64,000 bases of DNA, from assembly GCA_016714605.1 (NCBI GenBank), contig JADKDL010000005.1, positions 62,001 to 126,000 of the forward strand. Direction: 5' to 3'. This document shows, in pieces, positions 39,716 to 50,815 of this stretch. A program made the translations under genes and the position numbers. Source of the stretch: Bacteroidales bacterium (GTDB lineage Bacteria > Bacteroidota > Bacteroidia > Bacteroidales > UBA1715). Position 1 is the stretch's first letter. Each line of letters begins with the position of its first letter. Below the pieces are notes generated by a model. That model was not told the DNA's origin and searched no databases. It saw only the letters and a list, made by a program, of their open reading frames with translations.

Positions 39716-41554
39716 ATGGCAGAATATTCAGAAGATAGTATTAAGACCCTCGAATGGAAGGAACATATTCGCAGACGTCCTGGAATGTATATTGGGAAAT
39801 TGGGCGATGGAACATCGGCCGATGATGGTATTTATATACTTCTTAAAGAAACCATAGATAACTCCATCGACGAATTTATGATGGGTAATGGTAAGAAAAT
39901 AGACATTACTATCACCGAGCATACTGTAACACTTCGTGATTATGGAAGAGGCATCCCGCTAGGTAAAGTTCTCGATGTGTCATCGAAAATGAATACCGGT
40001 GCAAAGTATGATTCTGAGGTCTTTAAGAAAGCTGTTGGTTTGAATGGAGTGGGTATAAAAGCGGTTAATGCGCTTTCTACTTATTTTATTGTGAAATCTT
40101 ATAGAGAAGGTGAAGTAAAATCTGTAGAATATAGCAAAGGTGCCGTGGTAAATGATGCACCTGTAGAACCTTGCGATGAGCCAAATGGTGTATTTGTGAA
40201 GTTCCGGCCTGATATAGAAGTCTTTGGCGAATTTAAATATATTTTTGAATATGTTGAGACTATGTTGAGAAACTACACCTATCTCAACACCGGATTGACA
40301 ATAAATTTCAATGGTAAAAAATTCATTTCTAAAAATGGCTTACTCGATTTATTAAATGAAAACATTGATAATGAGCCTGTTTACCCGCCTATACACTTAC
40401 GAGGTACTGATATCGAATTGGCATTTACTCATGAATCTGGCTACGGCGAAGATTATCACTCCTTTGTAAACGGACAGCATACAACCCAAGGAGGTACTCA
40501 TTTAGTGGCTTTTAGAGAAGCTATTGTAAAAACAATTAGAGAGTTTTATAATAAAACTTTTGATGCTACTGATATTAGGCAATCTATCGTTGCAGCTATA
40601 GCAATTCGGGTACAAGAGCCAATTTTTGAATCGCAGACAAAAACCAAACTTGGGTCAAAAGATATTGGTCCAGATGGTCCTACCGTACAGAAATTTATTA
40701 ATGACTTTGTAAAGACTGCCCTCGATAATTTTTTGCATAAAAATGCGGAGATTGCCGAAGTTTTATTAAAGAAAATACAAGACTCTGAGCGTGAGCGTAA
40801 AGCAATGGCAGGGGTGCAGAAAATTGCCAAAGAAAGAGCAAAAAAAGCATCCTTACACAATAAAAAATTGAGAGATTGTAGGGCGCATTTTAACTCTAAT
40901 CATGAAAAACGCGAAAAAACTTGCATCTTTATAACTGAGGGCGATTCGGCTAGTGGTTCAATTACAAAATCAAGAGATGTAAATACTCAAGCAGTGTTTA
41001 GTTTGAGAGGTAAACCACTTAATACCTTAAACAAAACCAAGAAAATAGTATATGAGAATGAGGAGTTTAGCCTTTTGCAAGCTGCTCTGAATATTGAAGA
41101 CGGAATTGAAAACCTGCGTTATAGAAATGTAATAATTGCTACCGATGCTGACGTGGATGGTATGCACATTAGACTTTTATTGATTACTTTCTTTCTGAAT
41201 TTCTTTCCTGAATTGGTAAAAAAGGGACATGTAGCTATCTTGCAGACACCTCTTTTTAGGGTTAGAAATAAAAAGGAAACCAGATATTGCTATTCTCCGG
41301 AAGAAAAAGCGAAGGCTTTAGAAGATTTAAAACCAAATCCGGAGATTACCAGGTTTAAAGGTTTGGGAGAAATTTCTCCCGATGAATTTCAGCATTTTAT
41401 TGGTGAAAACATGCGCTTAGAGCCAGTTATCCTTAATAAAGACATTTCTATAAGTGAACTTCTAAATTACTTTATGGGAGATAATACCCCTGAAAGGAGA
41501 GATTTCATTGTGGAAAATCTCAGAATAGAAGATGATGTTGTTGAACATGATTAA
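39716..41554 (+). CDS. parE: DNA topoisomerase IV subunit B
   Basis: 612 residues, typical for Bacteroidota ParE and shorter than GyrB. The GHKL ATPase domain opens LEWKEHIRRRPGMYIG and contains ETIDNSIDEF, RDYGRGIPLG and GLNGVGIKAVNALS. The transducer Lys is in the QTKTKLGSKD region. The TOPRIM domain has EGDSASGSI and the metal-binding DADVDGMHIR. The C-terminal tail is ITRFKGLGEISPDEF. With ParC it decatenates replicated chromosomes. The following gene is convergent, so parC is not adjacent on this side, unlike the parE-parC pairing common in related genomes. GyrB is the main alternative. The lack of the usual GyrB insert and the length favour ParE. Confidence 0.9.
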   Translation: MAEYSEDSIKTLEWKEHIRRRPGMYIGKLGDGTSADDGIYILLKETIDNSIDEFMMGNGKKIDITITEHTVTLRDYGRGIPLGKVLDVSSKMNTGAKYDSEVFKKAVGLNGVGIKAVNALSTYFIVKSYREGEVKSVEYSKGAVVNDAPVEPCDEPNGVFVKFRPDIEVFGEFKYIFEYVETMLRNYTYLNTGLTINFNGKKFISKNGLLDLLNENIDNEPVYPPIHLRGTDIELAFTHESGYGEDYHSFVNGQHTTQGGTHLVAFREAIVKTIREFYNKTFDATDIRQSIVAAIAIRVQEPIFESQTKTKLGSKDIGPDGPTVQKFINDFVKTALDNFLHKNAEIAEVLLKKIQDSERERKAMAGVQKIAKERAKKASLHNKKLRDCRAHFNSNHEKREKTCIFITEGDSASGSITKSRDVNTQAVFSLRGKPLNTLNKTKKIVYENEEFSLLQAALNIEDGIENLRYRNVIIATDADVDGMHIRLLLITFFLNFFPELVKKGHVAILQTPLFRVRNKKETRYCYSPEEKAKALEDLKPNPEITRFKGLGEISPDEFQHFIGENMRLEPVILNKDISISELLNYFMGDNTPERRDFIVENLRIEDDVVEHD

Positions 41555-41570
41555 TAAATCTAGCAGTTTC

Positions 41571-41619
41571 AATAAAACTTGTTAATATTCTTAAAATGAG
41601 AATATTAACAAGTTTTATT
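41571..41619. terminator. Bidirectional terminator between parE and the dapF-like gene
   Basis: A perfect 21-bp stem (arms at 41571-41591 and 41599-41619) surrounds a 7-base loop. One arm begins AATAAAACTTG and the other ends AGTTTTATT, giving a T-rich tail in both directions. It lies between two convergent genes. Confidence 0.85.
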
Positions 41620-41645
41620 TTTATAAAAAGACTGTAATCTTGCCC

Positions 41646-42506
41646 TTAAAAATCTTCTAAAAGCTCATTGCTCAGTATGCCTGATGCAACTTCTTTTACT
41701 TCGCCGGTGAGCTTAATATTGTAGTCTTCGTCAAGCGATATTTTCAGTTCTCCACCTTCCATTTTCATGGTTACATCGTTGTCGGTAAGACCTAATTTCT
41801 TGCATATACATGCCACAGCACTCGATGAACTGCCCGATGCAAGGGTATATTCGGCGCCTCGTTCCCATATAAGTATTTCAATTTCTGTTTTACTTATTGG
41901 TTTGGCAAATTGTACATTTATATTGTTCGGAAACAGCTTATGTTTTTCTAAAAACTTGCCATATTTCAGGATTTCATTTTTATCTAAGTTTTCTTTTATT
42001 ATCACGCAATGCGGATTACCTACTGAAACACAGTTTACTACGTAGGTCTTATCATCAGCCAATATTGTCTGACCAATAAACTCTTCTTTTTCAGATGATA
42101 CAGGTATTTCTTTTGAAAGAAATGTTGCTTTCCCTAAGTCAATTTTTACGATAGTTGCCTTTTGGTTTTTTACTTCGAGAATTTCGGCAGTTACAATTCC
42201 GCCTAGTGTTTCTATTGTAAATATTTTGTTGGTTGTAAAACCGTAATCATAAAGATATTTAGCAAATATTCGTAATCCGTTACCGCTTTTCTCCGCTTCC
42301 GAGGCATCGGGATTGTATACCTTAAATCCGAATTGAGCTTTATTGCTGGGAACTTTCAACAATACACCATCAGAACCTATCCCGAAATGAATGTTACAAA
42401 GAATCTTAATAGCTTTTGGCGTTAATTCAAATTGAATATTTTCTTTATCAAGAACAATATATTCATTACCTAATCCGTGCGATTTAACAAAGAAATTCGG
42501 AATCAT
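41646..42506 (-). CDS. DapF-family protein in which both catalytic cysteines are serine
   Basis: 286 residues over the whole diaminopimelate epimerase fold. Family landmarks are KSHGLGNEYIVLD (8-20), FGIGSDGVLL, YNPDASEAEKSGNGLR (64-79), NCVSVGNPHCVII (157-169), WERGAEYTLASGSS (213-226) and MEGGELKISL. In DapF the two active-site cysteines lie in QCGNG and ACGSG. Here they are Ser74 (KSGNG) and Ser223 (ASGSS). Substrate-binding Asn, Glu and Arg positions are otherwise kept (GNPH, ERGA). A Cys-Cys pair is needed for normal epimerisation of LL-diaminopimelate, so this is either a paralogue with a different reaction, such as a Ser-based or binding function, or an inactive one. The genome may hold a true dapF elsewhere. 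Confidence 0.75.
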   Translation of the reverse strand: MIPNFFVKSHGLGNEYIVLDKENIQFELTPKAIKILCNIHFGIGSDGVLLKVPSNKAQFGFKVYNPDASEAEKSGNGLRIFAKYLYDYGFTTNKIFTIETLGGIVTAEILEVKNQKATIVKIDLGKATFLSKEIPVSSEKEEFIGQTILADDKTYVVNCVSVGNPHCVIIKENLDKNEILKYGKFLEKHKLFPNNINVQFAKPISKTEIEILIWERGAEYTLASGSSSSAVACICKKLGLTDNDVTMKMEGGELKISLDEDYNIKLTGEVKEVASGILSNELLEDF

Positions 42507-42574
42507 ATTAGCTTAAATATTACTATAGTAAAATACTTAATTAAGAAAAAAACACAATGAAAAATACTGAAAAC

Positions 42575-45500
42575 TTAGTTTGAGAATATTTCAATCTCAA
42601 CCCTTCTGTTTTTTCTTTTTCCATCTTCTGTTTCGTTACTAGCTATTGGCTTTGTCTCACCAAAGCTAAGAATATGAATGCGTTTGCTATCAACTCCCTT
42701 GTTCATAAGATAATTTTCTACTGACTTAGCTCTTTTTTCTGATATGGTTTCGTTCAACTTCTCAGGTCCCGAAGCGTCTGCATGACCAGAAATTCTAACT
42801 TGTAGGTTCTGCTTTGTATTGAGTAATTGTACAAACTCATTTAACTCAGTCAATTTGTCTGAGCTTATTTCGTATTTTGAACTATCAAATAATAAATTAC
42901 TCAAGGTTATTCTTAAATTAGAGATAGCTGGTTTTGCCAACGTCATGGTAAATGTTAATAATTGAGTTGTATCAGGAATAATGATAGTTTCTTTTTTAGA
43001 ATTAAAACCTGTGGCAGAAGCATATACCCCAATTTTTCCTCCTCTAGGTACTGCTATGAAAAATTCTCCATCAATATCTGTATTTTTTGTGGCAATTTGT
43101 TCATTAGTTTCTGTATCTACAATATTTATAATTCCAGATATTGTTTTATTAGTTTCATTATCAGTTATTTTGCCATGTAAAACCGTATATGCTATTTGGT
43201 TTTGTGTAATTAATTGTTCTTCCACATTGTTTTTAAGTATAGCATCGGTTTTAGGTAGTATTGCTGCATTTACATACACAACATCGGTTGCGTCTGATGC
43301 ATTTAGAAAGCCTTTTTGATATAGGTAACCATCTGAGTTTACCATTGTTTTGTAATATTTTTCTCCAGGCAGAAGCACTTCAAACTTACCTCTTGAGTCT
43401 GATTTTACTGTTTTTACCGGAATACTATCATCCAAACCATAAAATTCTACAAGTGCATTTGATAATGGTTTTTCTGAACCAAATTCCTTTATCGTTCCTT
43501 TGTAAATAACCATTTTTCTGTGGTTTGTATCAATCTCAGAACTTGTTATTTTTTGGTCTTCTAGCATTTTTTTCGGTATCATAAGAAGTGTTACCGGCAA
43601 TGAGCTTGTTTCATTTTTTATTCTAATTCTTTCCGATTGCATTATATAACCTTCTGTTTCTGCAAATATTCTATAGGTAGCCGCTTTGTCTAATTTTATT
43701 TCGGTTATGTTATTTCTTTTTTGCTGAAAATCAGTTTTATTTTCTTTTTTATCTGTTCTTAAAACATTTATTTTTGCATCCAAAGGAGCGCCAGTGTTTA
43801 TGTCCATTGGGTATATTTTGAGAAGTATCTGACTCGGATTGTCTGACGGTTTTATGAAGTTTGCAATTATTTCAGTTCCCTTTTTCTTAGTCAAGTATGT
43901 ATTATAACTTATAGCATCCGATTCTAGAGAAAGTTGAATTTCATCGTTGTAAACTTCATAACCATTGGCAGTTATCTCCAAATTATATTTTTTATCTTTC
44001 TCCAAACCTAACAAAAATGTTCCCTTGTTATCTGAAAATAATTTACCATAAATATCCTTAGTTTCTAGTAGGGTAAGTGTTATTTCTGCTTCTAAAGGTT
44101 TTTTTGTTTCGTTATCAGAAACTTGACCTACAAGCTTTATAATTTCTGCATATTTGTCAAATGATTTTATAACTAAACTTTGAATTAAAGAGTCTGAAAC
44201 GGTTTGATTTTCCTTAATGAAATCAATCTTGAAAACATCCATCATTCCAAGAGTTCCATTTCTGTTTGATGTAACATAGCCAACTGTACCATCTTCGTTT
44301 ATTGAAAAGAAAATATCATCGGCCGAGGTATTTATTGGGTATCCCATGTTTTTGGGTTTACTCCAACCGCTATCTGTCTTTGTTGATTTAAATATATCAT
44401 AACCTCCAAATCCAAGGTGCCCTTTTGAGCTGAAATACAATGTTTTGCCGTCGGGAGATAGAAAAACTCCATCTTCGTCTTTGTTTGTGTTTATATTATT
44501 TCCTAAATTTTCTACTTTGCCTAATTGTGTATAATCGTCGATTTTTGAATAGATGTCTTTTTCTCCAACACCACCAGCTCTATCGCTTGAAAAATAAACA
44601 GCCAATCCATCATTTGTCATAAAAGCAGAGGGTTCATATTGTGGGGAGTTTATATCGCCTTCCATTTTTTCCATACCTACCCAGTCGCCATTTTCAACAA
44701 TTCCCTTAAATATATCGCCACCTTTCTGCGATTTGTATATTAATAATGTTCGTGAATCGTCGCTCATATCCAAAATAGCTTTGTGTTCGCCTACGGTCGA
44801 TAATATATCTCCTAAAACTTTAGATTTTGACCAAACACTGTCATTCTTCTTATAACTTATATATATGTTTTCTATTCGGTTATCGTCATCTGAAATAAAA
44901 TCAATGGTATCAATGTTTTTTCCATTCATCCTGAAATCAGGTTGTTTGGAGGTAAAAAGCATTGTGTTTCCTGTTTTTGAAATTACAGCACCATAGTCAT
45001 TAAAAACAGTATTTATTGAATTACCCATATTTGTAACGATACATTTTACCGAGTCTTTCTTTATGCTTTCTGCATAAAAACACTCCGCTATTTTTTGGTG
45101 TACCGATTCAGTGGTAATTGTATTTTTGAAAACAACTTTTTGAAGAGTTTTTTGATTTTGTTTATCAATATATGTTTTGTAGTAATCTATGGCTTTGTAC
45201 CAATTTCCGTAGTGTTGATGTGCCCAGCCTAAATAGTATTCTATAAGCGGATCTACTTCATTATTCAAGTAATATGCTGTTTCTAAGTAATTTGTAGCTT
45301 TTACACTATTGTAATTCATCAAATAGCTTACACCAAGCATGAAATTACACTTCGCACTTTTATTGTTAAATGAGAGTGCTTTTTCTAAATAAGGAATAGC
45401 TTCTTTATAAAAGTCATCGGCTTGTAAACAATACTTTTCGGCACTCATGTTATAATCACAGTATGCTGTTCCATTATCAAAAAGTATAGAACCTTTTGTG

Positions 45501-45628
45501 TAATCACTTAGTGCATTTTCAAAATTGGTCTGATTTGGAAAATTTATTGCCTCAAATTCTACATTTTGAGCAAATGTACTATAGTTGAGTAAAAGTAAAA
45601 TAGCGGTTAGATAGAAAAAAGATTTCAT
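42575..45628 (-). CDS. PorE-like OmpA-family protein (TPR, PD40 propeller, carboxypeptidase-regulatory domains, OmpA)
   Basis: 1017 residues from the ATG at 45628 (MKSFFYLTAILLLL). The frame is open to 45730, but only this start gives a signal peptide, ending near STFAQ. In order come TPR-like helices (about 30-175), a PD40/WD-like beta-propeller (about 195-470, with units such as PAFMTNDGLAVYFSSDRAGG and GVFLSPDGKTLYFSSKG), about four carboxypeptidase-regulatory-like domains (about 500-890) and a C-terminal OmpA peptidoglycan-binding domain (about 910-1017, VRISGHADASG, NRRVEIEI). This is the architecture of PorE, the periplasmic T9SS component that ties the translocon to peptidoglycan. It has more regulatory domains than I would expect of PorE. 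An accessory surface or periplasmic role is the alternative. Confidence 0.78.
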   Translation of the reverse strand: MKSFFYLTAILLLLNYSTFAQNVEFEAINFPNQTNFENALSDYTKGSILFDNGTAYCDYNMSAEKYCLQADDFYKEAIPYLEKALSFNNKSAKCNFMLGVSYLMNYNSVKATNYLETAYYLNNEVDPLIEYYLGWAHQHYGNWYKAIDYYKTYIDKQNQKTLQKVVFKNTITTESVHQKIAECFYAESIKKDSVKCIVTNMGNSINTVFNDYGAVISKTGNTMLFTSKQPDFRMNGKNIDTIDFISDDDNRIENIYISYKKNDSVWSKSKVLGDILSTVGEHKAILDMSDDSRTLLIYKSQKGGDIFKGIVENGDWVGMEKMEGDINSPQYEPSAFMTNDGLAVYFSSDRAGGVGEKDIYSKIDDYTQLGKVENLGNNINTNKDEDGVFLSPDGKTLYFSSKGHLGFGGYDIFKSTKTDSGWSKPKNMGYPINTSADDIFFSINEDGTVGYVTSNRNGTLGMMDVFKIDFIKENQTVSDSLIQSLVIKSFDKYAEIIKLVGQVSDNETKKPLEAEITLTLLETKDIYGKLFSDNKGTFLLGLEKDKKYNLEITANGYEVYNDEIQLSLESDAISYNTYLTKKKGTEIIANFIKPSDNPSQILLKIYPMDINTGAPLDAKINVLRTDKKENKTDFQQKRNNITEIKLDKAATYRIFAETEGYIMQSERIRIKNETSSLPVTLLMIPKKMLEDQKITSSEIDTNHRKMVIYKGTIKEFGSEKPLSNALVEFYGLDDSIPVKTVKSDSRGKFEVLLPGEKYYKTMVNSDGYLYQKGFLNASDATDVVYVNAAILPKTDAILKNNVEEQLITQNQIAYTVLHGKITDNETNKTISGIINIVDTETNEQIATKNTDIDGEFFIAVPRGGKIGVYASATGFNSKKETIIIPDTTQLLTFTMTLAKPAISNLRITLSNLLFDSSKYEISSDKLTELNEFVQLLNTKQNLQVRISGHADASGPEKLNETISEKRAKSVENYLMNKGVDSKRIHILSFGETKPIASNETEDGKRKNRRVEIEIFSN

Positions 45629-45709
45629 TGCTAATGTATTTTTAATGAAAAGAATCTGATTGTTTTTATGTAATTTTGCTGTCAAATATAAACAATTATA
45701 TTTTAGTTT

Positions 45710-47531
45710 GTGCAAAATCAAAATTATCATAATAATAATTTTTTACCTATTACTAAGAAAGAGTCTGATTCCTTAGGATGGGACTATATTGATGTAATTC
45801 TATTTACAGGCGATGCTTATGTAGACCATCCTTCGTTTGGAACTCCTTTAATAGCTAGAGTGCTTCAAAATCAAGGTTATAGAGTTGCTATTGTTCCGCA
45901 ACCTAATTGGAAAGATGATTTGAGAGATTTCAAGAAATTTGGAAAACCTCGTCTTTTCTTTGGTGTTTCTGCCGGTGCTATGGATTCTATGGTAAACCAT
46001 TACACTGCAAACAAGAGGTTACGGTCTGATGATGCTTACACTCCCGACGGTAAAGCAGGGTTTAGACCAGATTACGCGGTTACTGTATATTCAAAAATAT
46101 TAAAAAGTTTGTTCCCCGATGTTCCTATTGTAATAGGTGGCATTGAAGCTTCCCTTAGAAGGTTTACTCATTATGATTATTGGCAAGATTGCCTTAAACC
46201 CTCTGTTCTTATAGATTCAGGTGCCGATTTTTTAGTTTATGGAATGGGTGAAAAAGTTATTGTTGAACTTGCTCATTTATTAAAGAAAGAAGATTATAGA
46301 AATGCTGTTCAAGCTATTCCACAGGTTGCTTATCTTATTCACAAAGATAGATATTTGCAAAAACAATCGGGTTGGAAAGATATTGATTTATTCTCATGAA
46401 ACTTGCTTGGACGATAAACTTGCTTTTGCAAAGAATTTCAGTACGTTAGAAACAATATCAAACAAATTTTCTGATGAACGCATCATTCAAGAAGTTGCTG
46501 ATAAGCGTTTGGTGGTAAATCCGCCTTATCCATATCTTACAGAAAATGAGTTGGATACTATTTATAATCTGCCCTTTACCAGATTACCCCATCCTAAATA
46601 CATAAAGAAGGGTGCCATTCCTGCTTATGAGATGATAAAATTTTCTATAAACACTCATCGTGGTTGTTTTGGTGGATGTAGTTTCTGTACAATAGCGGCG
46701 CATCAAGGAAAATTTATTTCAAGTAGGAGCGAAGCATCTATATTAAATGAGGTTAAGATTTTGACCGAAATGAGCGATTTTAAAGGTCACATCTCAGACC
46801 TTGGCGGGCCTTCTGCCAATATGTACCGAATGAAAGGCAAAGATGAGTCTGTTTGTGCTAAGTGTTCGCGTTATTCATGTATATATCCGAAAGTGTGTGT
46901 TAATCTTAATGCTTCGCATGAGGCTATGAATAAACTTTACCAAAAAGTGCGTGAGTCGGCCGGTGTAAAAATGGTTACTATTGGTAGCGGAATCAGGTAC
47001 GATTTGTTTGATTATTCAAAACGAGATGTTAGAGAATATATTGAGAATCTAATTAGATACCATGTTTCCGGCAGACTAAAAGTTGCTCCTGAACATACTG
47101 AAGACGATGTTTTGGTTATGATGAGAAAACCTTCTTTCAGCTTGTTTGATGAATTTTACAGAGTTTTCATGTCGGAAAATAAAAAAGCCGGTAAAAATCA
47201 ACAGCTTATTCCATACTTCATTTCTAGTCACCCGGCTTCTGAAATAAAGCATATGCAGAATCTTGCCAATAGGCTTAAATCTATAGGTTTACGACCTGAG
47301 CAGGTACAAGATTTCACCCCAACACCAATGACTCTTTCTAACGTAATTTTCTATACCGGAATAGATCCCTATACCCTAAAACCTATTTTCACAGCTAGAA
47401 ATAAGGAAGAGAAATTGCAACAAAAAGAGAATTTCTTTTGGTATAAAAAAAATGAATCAAATAATACAGGCTATAAAAGGAACGAATCGCAGGCTAATGT
47501 AAAAAAGTTTACAGGGCGAAAAGGAAAATAG
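45710..47531 (+). CDS. ygiQ: YgiQ-family radical SAM protein, one frameshift
   Basis: About 607 residues when two frames are joined. The start is GTG at 45710 (followed by QNQNYHNNNFLPITKKE). The N-terminal half contains DVILFTGDAYVDHPSFG and IVIGGIEASLRRFTHYDYW, both typical of YgiQ. The frame stops at 46399. The other frame carries on from about 46395 (SHETCLDDKLAFAKNF) into the radical SAM motif GCFGGCSFCTIAAHQGK, then DLGGPSANMY and the C-terminal YgiQ region (TPTPMTLSNVIFYTG). A one-base change at GATTTATTCTCATG joins them. The family has a 4Fe-4S cluster and S-adenosylmethionine chemistry. Its substrate is unknown. Only 4 bases separate it from the convergent AddA-like gene. Confidence 0.9.
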
Positions 47532-47535
47532 TTTA

Positions 47536-50500
47536 TTAAACTGCTATCGTTTCTCCGGTTTCAAAATACCATAATATAGCATCAGTTTCATATCCTATTT
47601 CACTAAGTAGATACTTATATTCTTGCATTTGCAAAAGATGCTCTGGGTCTTTTGATTTTGTGAATTTATAATCTACTATTACCGCTTTATTTTCTTTTAT
47701 CATTATTCTATCAGGTCTTTTGGTACTGCTCTTGGGTACTAGAATGGTTTGTTCGGTAAGTACTTTGTACGTGCCGTTGAACCAAGCTAGGAATGGTTCT
47801 TTTTCAATTCTTTCTAATAGCATACCAGACAAGCTTGTGATTTCTTTTCTTGAAATTACACCATCTAAGTAAAATTGATAAAGTGTTTTTTCAATATCTT
47901 CTTTTTGAATGATTTTTTCAAGAATTTTGTGCATAAGTATTCCATAAGATTTTCTTGTTCCATTTTCTGCAAAATCGTCGAAGAAGTTGCTATTACGCGA
48001 GTGTGGAAAAATAGATGATTTGGGCAATGTAATTTGGTAACGTGCTGTATCAAAGCTCTCTGCTTGCTTCTGAGAATGTTGGCATATTGATGGTTGTCCG
48101 TATTGTAAGTTGCTTCCATTTTCTACCCAACTATCTTTATCCATAAGATTTGACTCGTTGGAAATAAAGCTGTTGCTTGAAAAAATGCTTGGTAGTATTT
48201 GCAAACTTTCAGACTTTTCTTTCAACTTGGGTACGAGTAGATATAGTTCGTCGGCCGCTCTGGTAAATGCTACGTAATAAATATTTAATTCATCTACATA
48301 ACTCAGAAAAAGCTCTTCGAAATATTCTTTTTGATAGATTGTTTCTTTCAGCAATTTTTGATTTTTAACCGGCAGTATTTCAAATGAATTGAAGGGTTCA
48401 ATGGTGGTACTGCACCACAATATTCCATCGTTTCTATGAGAATTGCTTACAAATGGAATAATTACTATTTTATATTCTAAGCCTTTAGATTTATGAATGG
48501 TAAGCACATTCATATCTGTTTCATTTGCTGCAATTGATATGTATTTTTTATTCTTTTGTTCTTCCCAAATGGCAAGAAAATGAACTAGATCGGCCCCATT
48601 TACAACCTCAAAACTGTTTATGGCTTCTTGTAAAGCAAATAAAAACGGTATTTCTAGTGCTATATCAGATAGTTTGAAAGTGAAAATAATTTGTTCTACT
48701 AATGCATAAATACTGCTGTCATAGATTATTTTTGATAGTAGGGAATTCCAAATCTGGTCAAAATCCGTTAACGAGAATACTTCAGAATCAATTTCCTTTT
48801 CTCGAAGTGTGTTTATGTAAAATTTTATATATGCTTTTGCAATATCGTTATTGTAATCTACTCTTAATTGTAGAATTGAAATAATGAAACGTACTGCTGA
48901 TGATGAATTTAGCAATACCGATTCTGAAGAGAATACGTTATATGAAATGCCTTCTTTTGCTGCCGATGAAGCTTTGTAATCTAAAAAAAAGTTTACCAGT
49001 TCGGTAGCCTGACTGTTTTTTCTTACCAAAAATACTATATCAGAAGGTTTATAGCCTCTCATCTGTGCATCTTCTATAAGCGGAGGTAGCATTTCTAAAA
49101 TGTCTTGGCTTTTGGCATCATCAGGAATACTTTGAACTTGAACATAACCTCTTGATTTATTGTTTTCGGGTATGTTTTGTATGTTTCCTTTGTAGGCGTT
49201 AAGTATTCTGTCTTTATATAAATCAGAGAGTTCCGTATTGTCTTCTTCAATTAAAGCATCAAAGGTGTTTTGTACATGCTGTGCGGCGAGTTGAAAAAAT
49301 CTATTATTAAATTCAATTACTCTTCGCGAACTTCTCCAATTGGTATCTAAATTTTTGCTGTCTATATTATTTATAAATTCATCAGGAATGGTTTCTCCAA
49401 GCAACTTCCAGTCGCCATTGCGCCAACGATAAATAGATTGCTTAACATCGCCAACCAGCACACTCATATTTCCTTCTGCCAATGAGTTTTCTACCAGTGG
49501 TTTAAAGTTTTGCCACTGCAAAAGTGAGGTGTCTTGAAATTCGTCTATCATAAAATTTTTAAGTCGAGTTCCAATCTTCTCATAAATAAACGGACTGTCG
49601 TTTTCTTTGATTATCTCATTTACAAGTATATTGCTGTTTGAAAGTAAAAAGATATTTTCCTTTCCGCAATATCTGAGCAGTTTGTCGGTCAAATCGGCTA
49701 AAATCGGAAGCGTATATCTATATTTAAGAATAATTACAGCAGTATAGTATTGTTTTCCTTCTTCTTCAAATATATTTACAATGCTCTGCATCATATTATT
49801 TAAACCAGCATTGTAGATGCTTTGAATTTCATCTTTTTTATCAGATTTTTTGGAATACCATTTTTCTACATCGTTTATTGCTGCATAGAATCGTTTTGAA
49901 GGTTTTTCAAAAGTACCATCAGAAAATTTTGTAAAAACAGTTGCAAAACCTGCCTTTCCATAAGCAAAATCTAAAACTGAGAGATTGTGTCTTTCTATGA
50001 GCAATAGTGCTTGTTGGGTTATTTGTTTTAATTTTAATTCAAAACCTACTGCAATCTGCTTTATTTCTTGCATTTTTTTTGCAGCTAATTCTTTGTTTTT
50101 GAGGAGAGAACGGAGTTTTTCTGCTCGCGAATAGAAATTTTCTTTAAAAACCTCATTTCCTAAATCCTTAATAGATTGAATTATATTGAATTTATTCTCG
50201 TTTTCAATTTGCTCATCTGCAAAATTACATAACCAGTCTTGTAGTTCTTTGTTCTCGTCCAAATCAATCATAAGCTGATCTACCACTATATCAAGTATTT
50301 TAGCATTGTCTAGTTCTATTCGAAACCCCGATGCAATACCTAGTTCTCTGGTAAATTGAATTATAATTCGTTGAAAAAAGCTGTCTATCGTTTCTACAAA
50401 AAATAAGAATAGTTATGAAGCAGTTCTTGTAAAATTTGTTCGGCTTTTTTTATCACTTGTTCTTTTGACAATGAAAAATTATTCATTATCTCCTGTGTAT

Positions 50501-50699
50501 ATGAAGAGTTGCCGCCTATTGAAAGTTGATAAAGCTGATTTATGATGCGTTCTTTCATTTCGCCACTCGCTTTGTTGGTAAAGGTTACTGCCAGTGTGTT
50601 TTTGAAAGCATTCTGATGTTTAAATAAGAGCATCAGATATTCTTTGGTGAGTGTATATGTTTTGCCTGAACCTGCAGAAGCGGTATAAACTGTGAGCAT
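47536..50699 (-). CDS. AddA/RecB-like UvrD-type helicase with C-terminal PD-(D/E)XK nuclease, one frameshift
   Basis: About 1,054 residues. The N-terminal frame (from 50699) carries Walker A in TASAGSGKTYTLT and motif Ia NTLAVTFTNKASGEMKER. It stops at 50394 within a T6 run after LHNYSYF. With one more T it reads on as FVETIDSFFQRI, which is open into the main frame. There lie motif II IDEFQDTSLLQW, VGDVKQSIYRWRNGD, LTIHKSKGLEYKIVIIP and YVAFTRAADELYLL. The C-terminal nuclease has YGILMHKILEKI and VIVDYKFTKS. This is the helicase-nuclease subunit of a RecBCD/AddAB-type double-strand break repair complex. The partner AddB-like gene is not in the window. It is divergent from tex. Confidence 0.9.
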
Positions 50700-50815
50700 C
50701 TTTTTTGAGATAAATGTAGTTCAAATTACAAAATATTATGATACGGCTATTTTTAAAGTTTAATTTATTTTAAATTTGAACTTATTTACGTTTCAAATAT
50801 TAATTATAACCTAGA

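Noticed and set aside
50394..50699. Stand-alone 101-residue ATPase
   Set aside because: It is the N-terminus of the AddA-like helicase. One extra T restores the conserved FVETIDSFFQ and joins the frames.
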